Positions 1-8,543 are shown, counted from the stretch's first letter. The stretch: 64,000 nt of DNA from Flavobacteriaceae bacterium Ga0077528 (GCA_001464475.1 LNDX01000001.1:806001-870000); one strand, 5' to 3'. Notes: generated by a model not told the origin, from the letters alone. A program made the numbers and translations.

Positions 1-187
1 GAACATATTCTGCAACTTTTTCTTTTGCGATTTCTGCATATTCTTCAGCTTTTTCAACTAATGGAGCAGCTGTTTCTTTTACTTTTTCAATTGCTTCTTC
101 AGCAAAATCTTCAGCTTTATCTGCAACTTCACTTACTTTTTCTTTGGCTGAACCAAATAAATTTTTAAAAAATCCTCCTAATCCCAT
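1..187 (-). CDS. Truncated small Lys/Glu/Ala-rich helical protein (YtxH-like)
   Basis: The reading frame starts at an ATG read leftwards from 187 and runs off the left edge, so only the first 62 residues are visible. It begins MGLGGFFKNLFGSAKEK and continues as an uninterrupted run rich in Lys, Glu and Ala with roughly heptad-spaced hydrophobics, which predicts a long amphipathic helix. There is no signal peptide or Cys. Similar small helical proteins are often called YtxH-like or general stress proteins, but I cannot assign a function. It lies 37 bases downstream of the dodecin gene on the same strand and could be cotranscribed with it. Two lipoproteins at 43.2-43.7 kb have a comparable helical composition. 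Confidence 0.7.
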   Translation of the reverse strand, partial: MGLGGFFKNLFGSAKEKVSEVADKAEDFAEEAIEKVKETAAPLVEKAEEYAEIAKEKVAEYV

Positions 188-224
188 TGTTTTTGTTTTT
201 TGTATTGGTTAAAATTATTGTTGT

Positions 225-425
225 TTATTCAATTTCAAAAGTAAGTTTCAAATTTACTCTATATTCTGTTACTTTTCCGTCTTGTACAGCTGCACTGTGT
301 TCTTGAACATAAACTGAACGAATATGTTTTAAAGATTTTGCTGCTTGTTCAACTGCTTTTTGTGTTGCATCTTCCCAGCTTTTTTCTGAGCTTGCAAGTA
401 CTTCGATTACTTTTAATACTGCCAT
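225..425 (-). CDS. Dodecin family flavin-binding protein
   Basis: A 66-residue protein matching the full length of dodecins, small proteins that assemble into hollow dodecamers and bind flavin (or CoA) for storage and protection. The order is a first strand (AVLKVIEVLASS), then a helix that opens with the SSEKSW motif, in which Trp17 is the expected flavin-stacking residue, then IRSVYVQEHSAAVQDGKV and a last strand TEYRVNLKLTFEIE. This is the canonical beta-alpha-beta-beta pattern. No signal peptide is present, so it should be cytoplasmic. The next gene downstream is the truncated helical protein. Confidence 0.93.
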   Translation of the reverse strand: MAVLKVIEVLASSEKSWEDATQKAVEQAAKSLKHIRSVYVQEHSAAVQDGKVTEYRVNLKLTFEIE

Positions 426-526
426 AATTTATATATTTAGTTAAAGGAATAAAATTACAAAATTTATAAATACAATAGTATTTTGTTTTATAGAAATATT
501 GCGACAATTAGCTGTTTTGCATTATT

Positions 527-889
527 TTAGCCATGATATACCCTAGATGCAACTATTAATCCTTCTTTTATTTCTAATACTTCTGCAACTAACATGGCAT
601 CTTCGTTATCTACATTTCTAACATACTCCATAAATACTCTGTCAGAATTTGCTGTTAGAGAAGTTACTTTATATTGCAAACTTGGTAATCGTTCAAATGC
701 ATCTTGCCACCATGTTCTAAGCGCATCTTGTCCTTTAACTAGTCCATTTGTTTCAGGATGTCTAATTTTTAATTTCGGACTAAAATGTTCCGCATCATTA
801 TCATATAATGATAGTAGCTTTTCTAGGTTATGAGTATTGAATGCTTCAAACCAAGCATGTGCTATAGATAAATTTTTTTGAGTTGTCAT
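527..889 (-). CDS. SnoaL/NTF2-like protein
   Basis: A 120-residue cytoplasmic protein with the cone-shaped NTF2/SnoaL fold signature: an N-terminal helix with AWFEAFNTHNLEKLLSLYDNDAEHFSP, then VKGQDALRTWWQDAFERLPSLQYKVTSL and alternating strands to the end. The family includes small-molecule cyclases and isomerases and many proteins of unknown role, so no substrate can be given. A terminator hairpin separates it from the pseudouridine synthase gene upstream on the same strand, which suggests its own promoter or read-through expression. Confidence 0.8.
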   Translation of the reverse strand: MTTQKNLSIAHAWFEAFNTHNLEKLLSLYDNDAEHFSPKLKIRHPETNGLVKGQDALRTWWQDAFERLPSLQYKVTSLTANSDRVFMEYVRNVDNEDAMLVAEVLEIKEGLIVASRVYHG

Positions 890-894
890 TTGGA

Positions 895-920
895 TAAAAA
901 AACCAAGCTTTTGCCTGGTT
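895..920 (-). terminator. Rho-independent terminator of the pseudouridine synthase gene
   Basis: Minus-strand stem AACCAGGC / GCTTGGTT (one G-U pair) with an AAAA loop, followed by TTTTTATCC. The stem begins inside the stop codon of the gene at 919-1788. Confidence 0.65.
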
Positions 921-1788
921 AGATATTTTTTAAATTAATTATTTCTTGTTCCGTAAGTGGTCTCCAATTTCCTCTTGGAAGATTCTTTTTGGTTAAACCT
1001 GCAAAGGCAACTCGATCAATTTTTATTGTAGTATAATTGAAATTTTCAAATATAGCTCTAACAACTTTTACATTTGGAGTTCTTAATTTGATGCCAATTT
1101 CATTTTTAGGTTCGTTTTCAATATAACTTACTTCATCTACAAATAATTTGTGTCCGTCAAGGGTAACTCCTTTTGAAATTTTTTCTAAATCTTCAAACTT
1201 TAAGTTTTTATCTAAAGTAACTTGATAGATTTTTGGTGATTTTTGATTTGGTAAACTAAATTTTCTAATAATATCTGTATCATTTGTAAAAACTAATAAT
1301 CCAGTGGTATTTTTATCCATTCTACCAATAGGTTGCATCTTGGATGTTGTTGCGCCTTTTATTAGCTCTAAAACATTTCTATGATCGCCATCTTCATCAT
1401 TAGAAGTCGTGAAGTTTTTGGGTTTGTTTAAAACAAAATATTCTTTCTTTTCAGGCATTAAAGTGGCTCCGTCAAAATTTACAACATCACCAGGTTTAAC
1501 TTTATGTCCCATTTCTGTAACGACAATTCCATTTACTTTTACATTCCCAGATTGAATATAAATATCAGCATCTCTTCTAGAGCAAGCACCAGAATTTGAG
1601 ATGTATTTGTTCAAACGAATTTCATCTGATTTTATTGGTTTCGGTACGTTTGGAGAATCTTTCTTAACTGCGGGTTTTCTATTTTGAGAACGTTTGTCCA
1701 TGGCAGGTTTAGAAGTTGTGGTAGATTTTTTTCTATCACCACTTGGTTTGCTTGGTCCAGTTCGTTTTTTATTATTAGAATTATTCAT
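919..1788 (-). CDS. rluB: RluB/RsuA-type rRNA pseudouridine synthase
   Basis: A 289-residue RsuA/RluB/RluF-family enzyme that isomerises a uridine in rRNA to pseudouridine. The first ~55 residues are a low-complexity basic Ser/Thr/Lys/Pro tail, probably disordered. Residues 57-100 form an S4 RNA-binding domain (IRLNKYISNSGACSRRDAD). The catalytic motif GRMDKNTTGLLVFTND follows, with Asp158 as the expected nucleophile. The fold continues to about residue 275. In E. coli RluB acts on 23S rRNA near position 2605; that site is inferred here from family resemblance only, and RsuA/RluE-like specificity cannot be excluded. An exact -7 promoter box lies 14 bases upstream of the ATG. Confidence 0.9.
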   Translation of the reverse strand: MNNSNNKKRTGPSKPSGDRKKSTTTSKPAMDKRSQNRKPAVKKDSPNVPKPIKSDEIRLNKYISNSGACSRRDADIYIQSGNVKVNGIVVTEMGHKVKPGDVVNFDGATLMPEKKEYFVLNKPKNFTTSNDEDGDHRNVLELIKGATTSKMQPIGRMDKNTTGLLVFTNDTDIIRKFSLPNQKSPKIYQVTLDKNLKFEDLEKISKGVTLDGHKLFVDEVSYIENEPKNEIGIKLRTPNVKVVRAIFENFNYTTIKIDRVAFAGLTKKNLPRGNWRPLTEQEIINLKNI

Positions 1789-1802
1789 GCTTATATTTTT
1801 TG

Positions 1803-1810
1803 CAAAGATA
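1803..1810 (-). promoter_or_regulatory. -7 promoter box (TATCTTTG) for the pseudouridine synthase gene
   Basis: Exact match on the minus strand to the Bacteroidota -7 consensus TAnnTTTG, 14 bases before the ATG. No TTG -33 element at the usual distance. Confidence 0.5.
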
Positions 1811-1856
1811 CTCTATTTGAGCTTAACTTTTGCTAAGAATATGAAAGCAAAGGGAT

Positions 1857-2636
1857 TTAGAAGTCTTTTTCAATAACTTTAAACTTATTTTCAAGAATTT
1901 CAATAAGTACTTTTGGGTTGGTGTTGGTATAAAAAAGTTGCTTACTTTTCTCATTTATTTCTCTAAAACCTACTTTTTCATCTAAGATTTTTTTGGTTTG
2001 TTTTGCAACAGCCTCACCAGAATCAATTATTTTGATATTTGAAGGTAGAATTTTTTTTATTTGAGGAATTAAGTAAGGGTAGTGGCTGCATCCAAGTACC
2101 AAGTAATCTATATTAGATGCTATCATAGGATTTAGATACTTTTTCAATAAAGTCTTCATTTCTTTAGAATTTATTTCGCCATTTTCAATTAGTTCAACTA
2201 AACCAAATCCGATTTGTTCTATGACTTGAATGTCTTGAAATTGTTCAACATGTTTGTAAAACAGTTCACTATTTAATGTTCCTTTAGTAGCAAGAATTCC
2301 TATTTTTTGCGTTTTAGAATGTAACGCTGCTGGTTTTATAGCTGGTTCGATTCCAATGAAAGGAACATCATATTTAGCTCGTAATTCTTTTATTGCATTC
2401 GTGGTAGCAGTATTACAAGCAACAACAATAATTTTACAGTTTTCGTTTAGAAGGTATTCAGTATTTTTACAACTTAAATGAATGATTTCCTCTTTAGATT
2501 TTTGGCCGTAAGGAGCATTTTTACTATCTGCTAGATAAATTGTGTCTTCATTCGGAAGTAGTTGATGAATTTCTTTCCAAATGGAAGTTCCACCAATTCC
2601 CGAATCAAATAGCCCAATAGGATTGTTGTTTGTCAT
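1857..2636 (-). CDS. murI: Glutamate racemase
   Basis: A 259-residue enzyme that converts L-glutamate to D-glutamate for the peptidoglycan stem peptide. The Asp/Glu racemase signatures are complete: GLFDSGIGG near the N-terminus (Asp11-Ser12), VVACNTATT with catalytic Cys74, and LGCSHYPYL with the second catalytic Cys183 and His185. Length is normal for the family. It sits directly downstream of the bamA/skp block, separated by a terminator, fitting an envelope-synthesis neighbourhood. Confidence 0.96.
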   Translation of the reverse strand: MTNNNPIGLFDSGIGGTSIWKEIHQLLPNEDTIYLADSKNAPYGQKSKEEIIHLSCKNTEYLLNENCKIIVVACNTATTNAIKELRAKYDVPFIGIEPAIKPAALHSKTQKIGILATKGTLNSELFYKHVEQFQDIQVIEQIGFGLVELIENGEINSKEMKTLLKKYLNPMIASNIDYLVLGCSHYPYLIPQIKKILPSNIKIIDSGEAVAKQTKKILDEKVGFREINEKSKQLFYTNTNPKVLIEILENKFKVIEKDF

Positions 2637-2640
2637 AAAG

Positions 2641-2648
2641 CAAATGTA
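2641..2648 (-). promoter_or_regulatory. murI: Possible -7 box (TACATTTG) for murI
   Basis: Exact TAnnTTTG on the minus strand, only 4 bases before the ATG. If used it would give an almost leaderless mRNA. It abuts the terminator of the upstream operon, so it may be fortuitous. Confidence 0.3.
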
Positions 2649-2649
2649 A

Positions 2650-2685
2650 AAAAAAAACTGCTCAAATAAATTGAGCAGTTTTTAA
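2650..2685 (-). terminator. Terminator after the bamA-skp operon
   Basis: Perfect 9-bp stem ACTGCTCAA / TTGAGCAGT (2657-2665 and 2671-2679) with a 5-base loop, flanked by an A-tract on the left and T-tract on the right. On the minus strand the stem is followed by a run of T, downstream of the short OmpH gene. Confidence 0.85.
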
Positions 2686-2723
2686 ATATTTTAAGTTAGA
2701 ATCTGAAATAAATTCAGATTAAA

Positions 2724-3224
2724 TTAAAATCCTAAATCTTTTTTAACGTCAGCAGTAATATCTGTTCCGTCAGCTAATAATAAATCACCAGCGTTTAGTA
2801 CATAGTTAAAACCTTTAGCTTTTCCAACTTTTTGGATAGAAGCTTTTACTTTTTCTGTAATTGGTTTCATTAAGTCTGCTTCCTTCTTTTGTAAATCTTT
2901 TTGAGCAGTTTCTTGAAATTCGCCAATTCTTTTACCCATATCTTGCATTTCTGTTTGACGTGTTTGGTTTACAGCATCAGTCACTGTTGCAGCTTCAGCA
3001 TCATATTTTTTAATTTTGGCTTGATACTCATCTACCATAGTTTTGTAATCTGCAGTATACGTATCGCTCAATTTTTTTAATTGATTTTGAGCCTCAAGTA
3101 CAGCAGGCATTTTTGTCATGATTTCGTTAGTATCAACATGTGCTACTTTAGTTTGAGCGCTCATTGTTTGAAAGCTAAATAAAGCTACTGCTGCTATTAA
3201 AAAAGTTCTAAATTGTTTCATCAT
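2724..3224 (-). CDS. OmpH/Skp-family periplasmic chaperone (short paralogue)
   Basis: A 166-residue secreted protein. Residues 1-23 form a signal peptide ending FQTMSA-Q. The mature part is an OmpH/Skp domain: a first strand TKVAHVDTNEIMTKMP, two long helices rich in Lys, Glu and Gln (roughly residues 40-125), and a C-terminal strand region GKAKGFNYVLNAGDLLLADGTDIT. Skp proteins are trimeric chaperones that hold unfolded outer-membrane proteins for BamA. It is the second of two tandem OmpH genes immediately downstream of bamA, as expected for Bacteroidota. Two adjacent Met codons leave the start ambiguous by one residue. Confidence 0.9.
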   Translation of the reverse strand: MMKQFRTFLIAAVALFSFQTMSAQTKVAHVDTNEIMTKMPAVLEAQNQLKKLSDTYTADYKTMVDEYQAKIKKYDAEAATVTDAVNQTRQTEMQDMGKRIGEFQETAQKDLQKKEADLMKPITEKVKASIQKVGKAKGFNYVLNAGDLLLADGTDITADVKKDLGF

Positions 3225-3254
3225 TCTTCGTATTAATTATTGTTTTTATTTATT

Positions 3255-4244
3255 TTAAGGTTTATTATTTTTTGCGTCTTCTTTTGCTTTTTTTGCAGCT
3301 TCTCTGTCTGCTAATATTTTAAGTCTTTTTTCTTCGGCTGCTTTTTTTCTATCGTCAATTAACTTTTGTCTTTCTTCTAATGTTTTTTTCCTTTGAGCTT
3401 CAACTTCTGCTTTTTTATCAGATGCTGCAACTGTTTTTGTGTCTGCATCTTTGTTATCTGTATTAGGCTTATCAGAAACTGTGCCACTTTTTTTATTATT
3501 CTTTTCTTCTAACAATTGTTTTCTTTTTGCTTCAGCTTCAGCTTTCTTTTCTTCGGCAAGAAGTTTCTTGTCTTCAATCATTTTTAGACGTGCCGCTTTT
3601 CTTTCTTCAGCTTGTTTTTGTCTTTCAGATAGTAGCGGATTATCATCAATCATTTCTTGCTTGCGTTCTCTTTCTTCTTCAAGTTTTAATTGTTTTTTTG
3701 ACATTTGTTCTCTTTTCTCAGCACGTGTAAGTGCGCTAACAACTCTGTCACTAATGTCATGTTTTTTTGCAGCAAAAAGCATTGTTAAATCAGATGATTT
3801 ATCGAAAATATAATCGTATTTTTTTGCCTCAGCAATATCTTGAACAGCATTGAATACTTGGTCTTGAATAGGTTTTACTAAAACGGCTTTTTGAACAATT
3901 AGTTCACCATTCGGACCAAATTTTTTCTGAGTATATTCTAATAATTCATTTTCTTGAAAAGCAATTTCTTCTTCTCTTTCTGCTATAAGTTCTTTAGTTA
4001 AAAGAACTTTTTCTGTTTTTAAAGCTTCTTTTAATTTTGCAATATCATTTTTTTTGGTTTCAATTTCTTGCTTCCATTTTTCTGCTTTTTGCTCCAATTG
4101 GTTTTTTGCTTCAGCATAATCAGGAACTTTTTCTAAGATGTACTCCATATCGATGTAGCCAACTTTGATTCCTCTTGTTTGCGCATTTACATTTTTTGTT
4201 ACAGCTAATGTTACAAATAATGCTAGTAAAATGTATTTCTTCAT
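3255..4244 (-). CDS. OmpH/Skp-family protein with long charged coiled-coil tail
   Basis: A 329-residue secreted protein with a signal peptide (about residues 1-21, ending NVNA-Q). The OmpH/Skp domain covers roughly residues 25-175 (IKVGYIDMEYILEKVPDYAEA through YDYIFDKSSDLTMLF). Unlike the shorter paralogue it then continues for about 150 residues of almost pure Lys/Glu/Ala/Arg helix with blocks such as AEEKKAEAEAKRKQLLEE, broken by a Thr/Asp/Ser-rich linker. The extension should be a long coiled coil or charged single helix in the periplasm. It lies between bamA and the short skp gene, so a role in outer-membrane protein assembly is inferred. A -7 box sits just after the bamA stop, so it may have its own promoter. 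Confidence 0.88.
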   Translation of the reverse strand: MKKYILLALFVTLAVTKNVNAQTRGIKVGYIDMEYILEKVPDYAEAKNQLEQKAEKWKQEIETKKNDIAKLKEALKTEKVLLTKELIAEREEEIAFQENELLEYTQKKFGPNGELIVQKAVLVKPIQDQVFNAVQDIAEAKKYDYIFDKSSDLTMLFAAKKHDISDRVVSALTRAEKREQMSKKQLKLEEERERKQEMIDDNPLLSERQKQAEERKAARLKMIEDKKLLAEEKKAEAEAKRKQLLEEKNNKKSGTVSDKPNTDNKDADTKTVAASDKKAEVEAQRKKTLEERQKLIDDRKKAAEEKRLKILADREAAKKAKEDAKNNKP

Positions 4245-4269
4245 AAACTTAAGTTTTAGAAATGTTAAG

Positions 4270-4277
4270 CAAATATA
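4270..4277 (-). promoter_or_regulatory. -7 box (TATATTTG) between bamA and the OmpH genes
   Basis: Exact TAnnTTTG on the minus strand, directly after the bamA stop codon and 25 bases before the OmpH start. No TTG at the standard -33 distance. Confidence 0.4.
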
Positions 4278-6941
4278 CTAAAATTGTTGACCAATAATAA
4301 AATGTGTTTGCCATCCACTTTTTTCTGTTAAACCTGGAACTGCATCAAAGCCATGAGCAAAGTCAATTCCCAATAATCCGAAGGCTGGCATGAAAACTCT
4401 AATTCCAAATCCAGCAGATCGTTGTAAAGAGAACGGATTATAGTCTCTAAAATTGTCAAAAGAATTTCCAGCTTCTAAAAAAGATAGTGCATATATCGAT
4501 GCTTGTGCTTTTAATGTAATAGGATATCTCAATTCTAAAGAGAATTTATTATAGATTGAACCACCATTCACAGATGATAAAGATTGATTTGGATAACCTC
4601 TTAATTGTATTACTTCACGACCATCTAAAGCAAAGTTGGCTAAACCATCACCACCAACAAAGAACCTTTCAAAAGGAACAATTCCTCTTTCAGAATTATA
4701 TGCGCCAAGATATCCAAATTCTCCTAAAGTTCTTAAAACAAGTGCGTTTTGATCATTGCCATATAATTTAGTAAACCAATCGGCTTTAAATTTTACTTTA
4801 TAATATTCTAACCAATCAAATCTTTTTTGGTCAATTTTGGATTGGTCAGGAGCTGCGTCAGCAACACCAAGTGCTCTTGTGTAAATTCCTGAACCTGTAA
4901 AAGTTTCTTTAATTAGTTCTCCATTAACAAGTAATGGTGATAAGTTTGGATCTGAAGGGAATTGGCCATTAACAAAGCGTAACTTATATTCTTCTAGATT
5001 TTTTAAATTACCATAATCTATACCGTTAAAAAGTGAATAAGGAAGAGTAAATTTCGTAGACAAGCTAAACTCAGACCCTTTTGTAGGATAAATAGGGTTG
5101 ACACCTTTGCTATTTCTGCTTAGTCCAATATTAAAAGCAAGATTTCGTGAAGATCCATTTCCGAAAGTAAATAGACCAGTGTTATAATTATTTAAATCAT
5201 AGTATTGCAAGCTGATGGCATTTGATAGTGTAAAATAATCATCTGGAACAGTTAATCTTTTAGCAATACCTACAGATAATGATGTAATGTTGAAACTTTT
5301 ACTTTTATCTACGCTCGCAGAAGAACCAGTATACAAAAATTGTTTACTTTGAGATAAAGATGTAGAAAAACTTACTGGTTTTTTTCCGCCAAACCATGGT
5401 TCTGAAAATGATAAACTATAAGTTTGAAAGAAAGTACTAGCTTGTAATCGCAAAGATACTTTTTGTCCATCACCCATTGGAAGAGGTTTGTAAGCATCTT
5501 TTTTGAACATATTTTTCACTGAGAAATTGTTAAAAGATAAACCAAGTGTTCCAATGAATCCGCCACCGCCATAACCTCCTTGAAGTTCAATTTGACTTGA
5601 TCCTTTTTCAACTAAATTATATTCAATGTCAACAGTTCCTGCAGTTGGGTCCACGTTTTTGAATTTTGGATCGATTGCTTCAGGATCAAAGAATCCTAAC
5701 TGTCCAATTTCTCTAATAGTTCTAACTAAGTCGTCTTTACTATACTTTTCACCTGGTTTTGTTCTTAACTCACGATAGATTACTTTATCATTTGTTTTGT
5801 CATTACCAACAACAGTTATTTTATTGAAGTATGCAATCGGTCCTTCAGTTACTCTAATTTCAAAATCGATAGAGTCATTAGCTGTTTTTACTTCAACTGG
5901 ATTGATGTTAGAAAACAAATAACCATTATTTTGATAAAGATTAGTTAAATCTTCACCGTCTGGTTTAGTTTTATCTGCAACTCTTTTTTCAAGAAGAACA
6001 CCATTATAAGTATCTCCTTTTTTAATACCAAGAATGGTGCTTAAAAGTTGATCTGAGTATACGGAGTTACCCAAAAATTTAATATTTCCAAAGTAGTATT
6101 TTTTACCTTCCTCTACCTTAATATTTATTGCAAGTTTATTTTTTTTCTTGTCTAGCCAAACAGAATCACTTACTACTCTAGCATCACGATATCCTTTTTC
6201 TTTGTAGTTGTCAACTATTTTTACTAAATCCTCTTCGTATTTAGTTTTGATAAATTTAGAGGCTTTAAATACTCTAATAGGATTAACTACTTTGGTGTTT
6301 TTCATAGACTTTTTAAGTTTTTTATTAGAAAACTCTTTATTGCCTTGAAATGCTATTTGTGTGATTTTTATTTTTTCACCTTTATCAATGTTTACAACCA
6401 TATTGACAGTATTTGAAGTAGTGTCTGCTATGGTTCGAATATTTACTTTTGTGTTAAAAAAACCTTCTTTTTTGTATTTATTTTCTAAATAGTTTTTGGT
6501 AGTTGTAATTAAATTTTCATTTACAATTTTACCTTTTGTAAGTGAGTTTTCTTTAATTAATTCTTCTACTTTATTTTTTTTAACACCAACAAATTTAGCT
6601 TCACTTAATTTAGGTAATTCTACGATTTCTAAATCTAGAAAGATACTATCTCCTTTAATCTCATTAACGTAAAAATCGATGTCGCTGAATAAACCTAATT
6701 TACCAAGTTTTTTTATTGCTGCACTAATTTCTTCTCCAGGAACTGAAATATTTTGACCTTTTTCTAATCCAGAAAAAGTAACAACTGTTTGCTGATTGTA
6801 GCTGATTTTACCTAATACGTTTACATTTCCAAGAATGTATTTTTTTCCTTGGTCAAACGGCAATCTATCTTGTGCATTCAATTGAAAAACAACTCCTAAG
6901 AATAAAAGTGTTAGTAAAGTTTTAATATGATTGATTGACAC
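4278..6941 (-). CDS. bamA: Outer-membrane protein assembly factor BamA
   Basis: An 887-residue Omp85 protein that inserts beta-barrel proteins into the outer membrane. After a signal peptide (TLLTLLFLGVVFQLNAQ) come about five POTRA repeats (for instance YILGNVNVLGKISYNQQTVV, KITQIAFQGNKEFSNKKL, YYFGNIKFLGNSVYSD), then a 16-strand barrel from about residue 450. The lid-loop type motif RGYPNQSL is visible and the chain ends in Phe, as expected for a BAM substrate. I chose a GTG start at 6941 because it lies one base after the uppS stop and puts the signal peptide at the very N-terminus. ATG starts at 7016 or 7052 would add 37 residues or a little less and a 74-110 base overlap with uppS, burying the signal sequence. 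Confidence 0.93.
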   Translation of the reverse strand: MSINHIKTLLTLLFLGVVFQLNAQDRLPFDQGKKYILGNVNVLGKISYNQQTVVTFSGLEKGQNISVPGEEISAAIKKLGKLGLFSDIDFYVNEIKGDSIFLDLEIVELPKLSEAKFVGVKKNKVEELIKENSLTKGKIVNENLITTTKNYLENKYKKEGFFNTKVNIRTIADTTSNTVNMVVNIDKGEKIKITQIAFQGNKEFSNKKLKKSMKNTKVVNPIRVFKASKFIKTKYEEDLVKIVDNYKEKGYRDARVVSDSVWLDKKKNKLAINIKVEEGKKYYFGNIKFLGNSVYSDQLLSTILGIKKGDTYNGVLLEKRVADKTKPDGEDLTNLYQNNGYLFSNINPVEVKTANDSIDFEIRVTEGPIAYFNKITVVGNDKTNDKVIYRELRTKPGEKYSKDDLVRTIREIGQLGFFDPEAIDPKFKNVDPTAGTVDIEYNLVEKGSSQIELQGGYGGGGFIGTLGLSFNNFSVKNMFKKDAYKPLPMGDGQKVSLRLQASTFFQTYSLSFSEPWFGGKKPVSFSTSLSQSKQFLYTGSSASVDKSKSFNITSLSVGIAKRLTVPDDYFTLSNAISLQYYDLNNYNTGLFTFGNGSSRNLAFNIGLSRNSKGVNPIYPTKGSEFSLSTKFTLPYSLFNGIDYGNLKNLEEYKLRFVNGQFPSDPNLSPLLVNGELIKETFTGSGIYTRALGVADAAPDQSKIDQKRFDWLEYYKVKFKADWFTKLYGNDQNALVLRTLGEFGYLGAYNSERGIVPFERFFVGGDGLANFALDGREVIQLRGYPNQSLSSVNGGSIYNKFSLELRYPITLKAQASIYALSFLEAGNSFDNFRDYNPFSLQRSAGFGIRVFMPAFGLLGIDFAHGFDAVPGLTEKSGWQTHFIIGQQF

Positions 6942-6942
6942 T

Positions 6943-7689
6943 TTAGGATTGTTTAATTTGTTCACTTGTTTTTCCAAATCTTCGTTCTCTTTTTTGATAG
7001 CTAATGATGGCTTCATATAAATGTTCTTCTGTAAAATCGGGCCACAAAACATCAGTAAAAAACAATTCCGCGTAAGCTATTTGCCAAAGCAGAAAATTAC
7101 TGATTCTATGTTCACCACTCGTTCTGATTAATAAATCTACATCTGGTAGATTGTGCGTGTAAAGATGCTCATTTATAATTGATTCATCAATAGCGTCTAT
7201 TGAAATTATATTATTTTTAACTTTATCACTAATGTTTTTAACAACATTTAATAATTCTTCTCGTGAACCATAACTTAATGCTAAGGTTAAAGTCATTCGA
7301 GTATTGTTTTTTGTTTTTTCTATTACCTCATTTAATTCTTTTAGAATTGACTTTGGCATTTTAGAAAGATTTCCAATAGAATTAAGGCGTATGTTGTTTT
7401 CTTGAAGTGTTTTTAATTCTTTTCTTAACGAACCTACTAGTAATTTCATTAAAGTATCTACTTCAAGTTTTGGACGATTCCAATTTTCTGTAGAAAAGGC
7501 ATACAAGGTTAAGTTTTCTACACCCAATTTTGCACATGTTTCAACGGTAACTTTTACAGATTTTGTTCCGCTTTCATGTCCTAGTGTTCTCAACAAACCT
7601 TTTTGTTTTGCCCAACGGCCATTGCCATCCATGATGATAGCAAGGTGTTTAGGTAAATTCTCTTTATTTATTGATTCTAATAAACTCAT
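6943..7689 (-). CDS. uppS: Isoprenyl transferase (undecaprenyl diphosphate synthase)
   Basis: A 248-residue cis-prenyltransferase that extends farnesyl diphosphate with isopentenyl units to the C55 lipid carrier used for peptidoglycan and O-antigen synthesis. The N-terminal signature LAIIMDGNGRWAKQKG has the catalytic Asp21, and the C-terminal motifs LLIRTSGEHRISNFLLWQIAYAELFF and WPDF are intact. It is cytoplasmic and membrane associated. It is adjacent to bamA (stop and the proposed GTG start separated by one base) and follows the DUF6089 gene by 6 bases, so the three are very likely cotranscribed. Confidence 0.96.
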   Translation of the reverse strand: MSLLESINKENLPKHLAIIMDGNGRWAKQKGLLRTLGHESGTKSVKVTVETCAKLGVENLTLYAFSTENWNRPKLEVDTLMKLLVGSLRKELKTLQENNIRLNSIGNLSKMPKSILKELNEVIEKTKNNTRMTLTLALSYGSREELLNVVKNISDKVKNNIISIDAIDESIINEHLYTHNLPDVDLLIRTSGEHRISNFLLWQIAYAELFFTDVLWPDFTEEHLYEAIISYQKRERRFGKTSEQIKQS

Positions 7690-7695
7690 ATTTTT

Positions 7696-8376
7696 TTAAT
7701 CTGCGCAATAGCATGGTTTTTCACCAAAGGTATAGGTTAATGTAAAACCAGAAAAAACATACCAATCTTTACTATTTATATTTCCAAATTTTAATGGTTC
7801 CAATCTTTCATTTTTTGGAAAGCTACCATCTAAATTATCGGTCATTGTATATCTTGCTCCAACTTCAACTCCTAAAATTAAATTAGGCATTATATTAGAT
7901 TTGACACCTACAATCATTGGTATTGCAAATGTACCTTGGTTTTTGTCAATTTTTGAAAAACCATTAATTACATATAATTCATCATAATTGGTATAACTCA
8001 ATCCTGAATAGACATATGGGGTTACTAATTTATCAAAATTATGAAGATTAAAATCGAAAAAATTAAACTCCAAACCTAAAGATAATTCTTTAATGTTATT
8101 TTCAAAATCATACCCTCTTTTAAATCTTCCTGGCACCTCTGAATCTAAATCATTTGCTGTGATTTTAGATTGTATGTAGGATATTCTCCAAGAATGTCTC
8201 GGACTTTTATTCCACTTATAAATCAAACCATAAGCCAACTCATTTGGATTCACATAATTTGCTTTTCCAACGTCACCAATATAATTGCTACCACCAAGAA
8301 ATACTCCAACTTCGTGAATCTGAGCGTTTAATTTTGTTAATCCTAAAATAAAAATAAATAAAAATATTCTTTTCAT
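7696..8376 (-). CDS. DUF6089-type outer-membrane beta-barrel protein
   Basis: A 226-residue secreted protein from the ATG at 8376. The signal peptide is MKRIFLFIFILGLTKLNAQ, followed by HEVGVFLGGSNYIGDVG and alternating aromatic/polar strands typical of a small outer-membrane barrel (OmpA/OmpW-like shape). The pattern and its position just upstream of uppS-bamA match the DUF6089 family of Flavobacteriia, whose function is not known to me. A longer frame starting at 8406 is unlikely because the -7 promoter box at 8395-8402 would lie inside it. The mature protein ends in a Cys pair, EKPCYCAD. Confidence 0.82.
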   Translation of the reverse strand: MKRIFLFIFILGLTKLNAQIHEVGVFLGGSNYIGDVGKANYVNPNELAYGLIYKWNKSPRHSWRISYIQSKITANDLDSEVPGRFKRGYDFENNIKELSLGLEFNFFDFNLHNFDKLVTPYVYSGLSYTNYDELYVINGFSKIDKNQGTFAIPMIVGVKSNIMPNLILGVEVGARYTMTDNLDGSFPKNERLEPLKFGNINSKDWYVFSGFTLTYTFGEKPCYCAD

Positions 8377-8394
8377 TAATTGAAAAATAGCGTG

Positions 8395-8402
8395 CAAATA
8401 TA
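8395..8402 (-). promoter_or_regulatory. -7 box (TATATTTG) for the DUF6089-uppS-bamA operon
   Basis: Exact TAnnTTTG on the minus strand, 18 bases before the ATG at 8376. The 137-base gap after nadK contains no other feature I can recognise. Confidence 0.5.
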
Positions 8403-8543
8403 ACAATTATAGCCACTAATAAAACATGATATTAGTATTTATAATAAATTAATATTTACACAGTTAAAGTTTAAAATAAAATTCATTTAAAATGAACTGC
8501 TATTTAACGGAAAAAAGTAGGAAGTAGTATTTTAAAAAGAGTA

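Noticed and set aside
3439..3813. 124-residue plus frame rich in Ser/Phe/Leu
   Set aside because: It is the antisense of the Lys/Glu-rich OmpH tail; the composition is a direct result of that bias.
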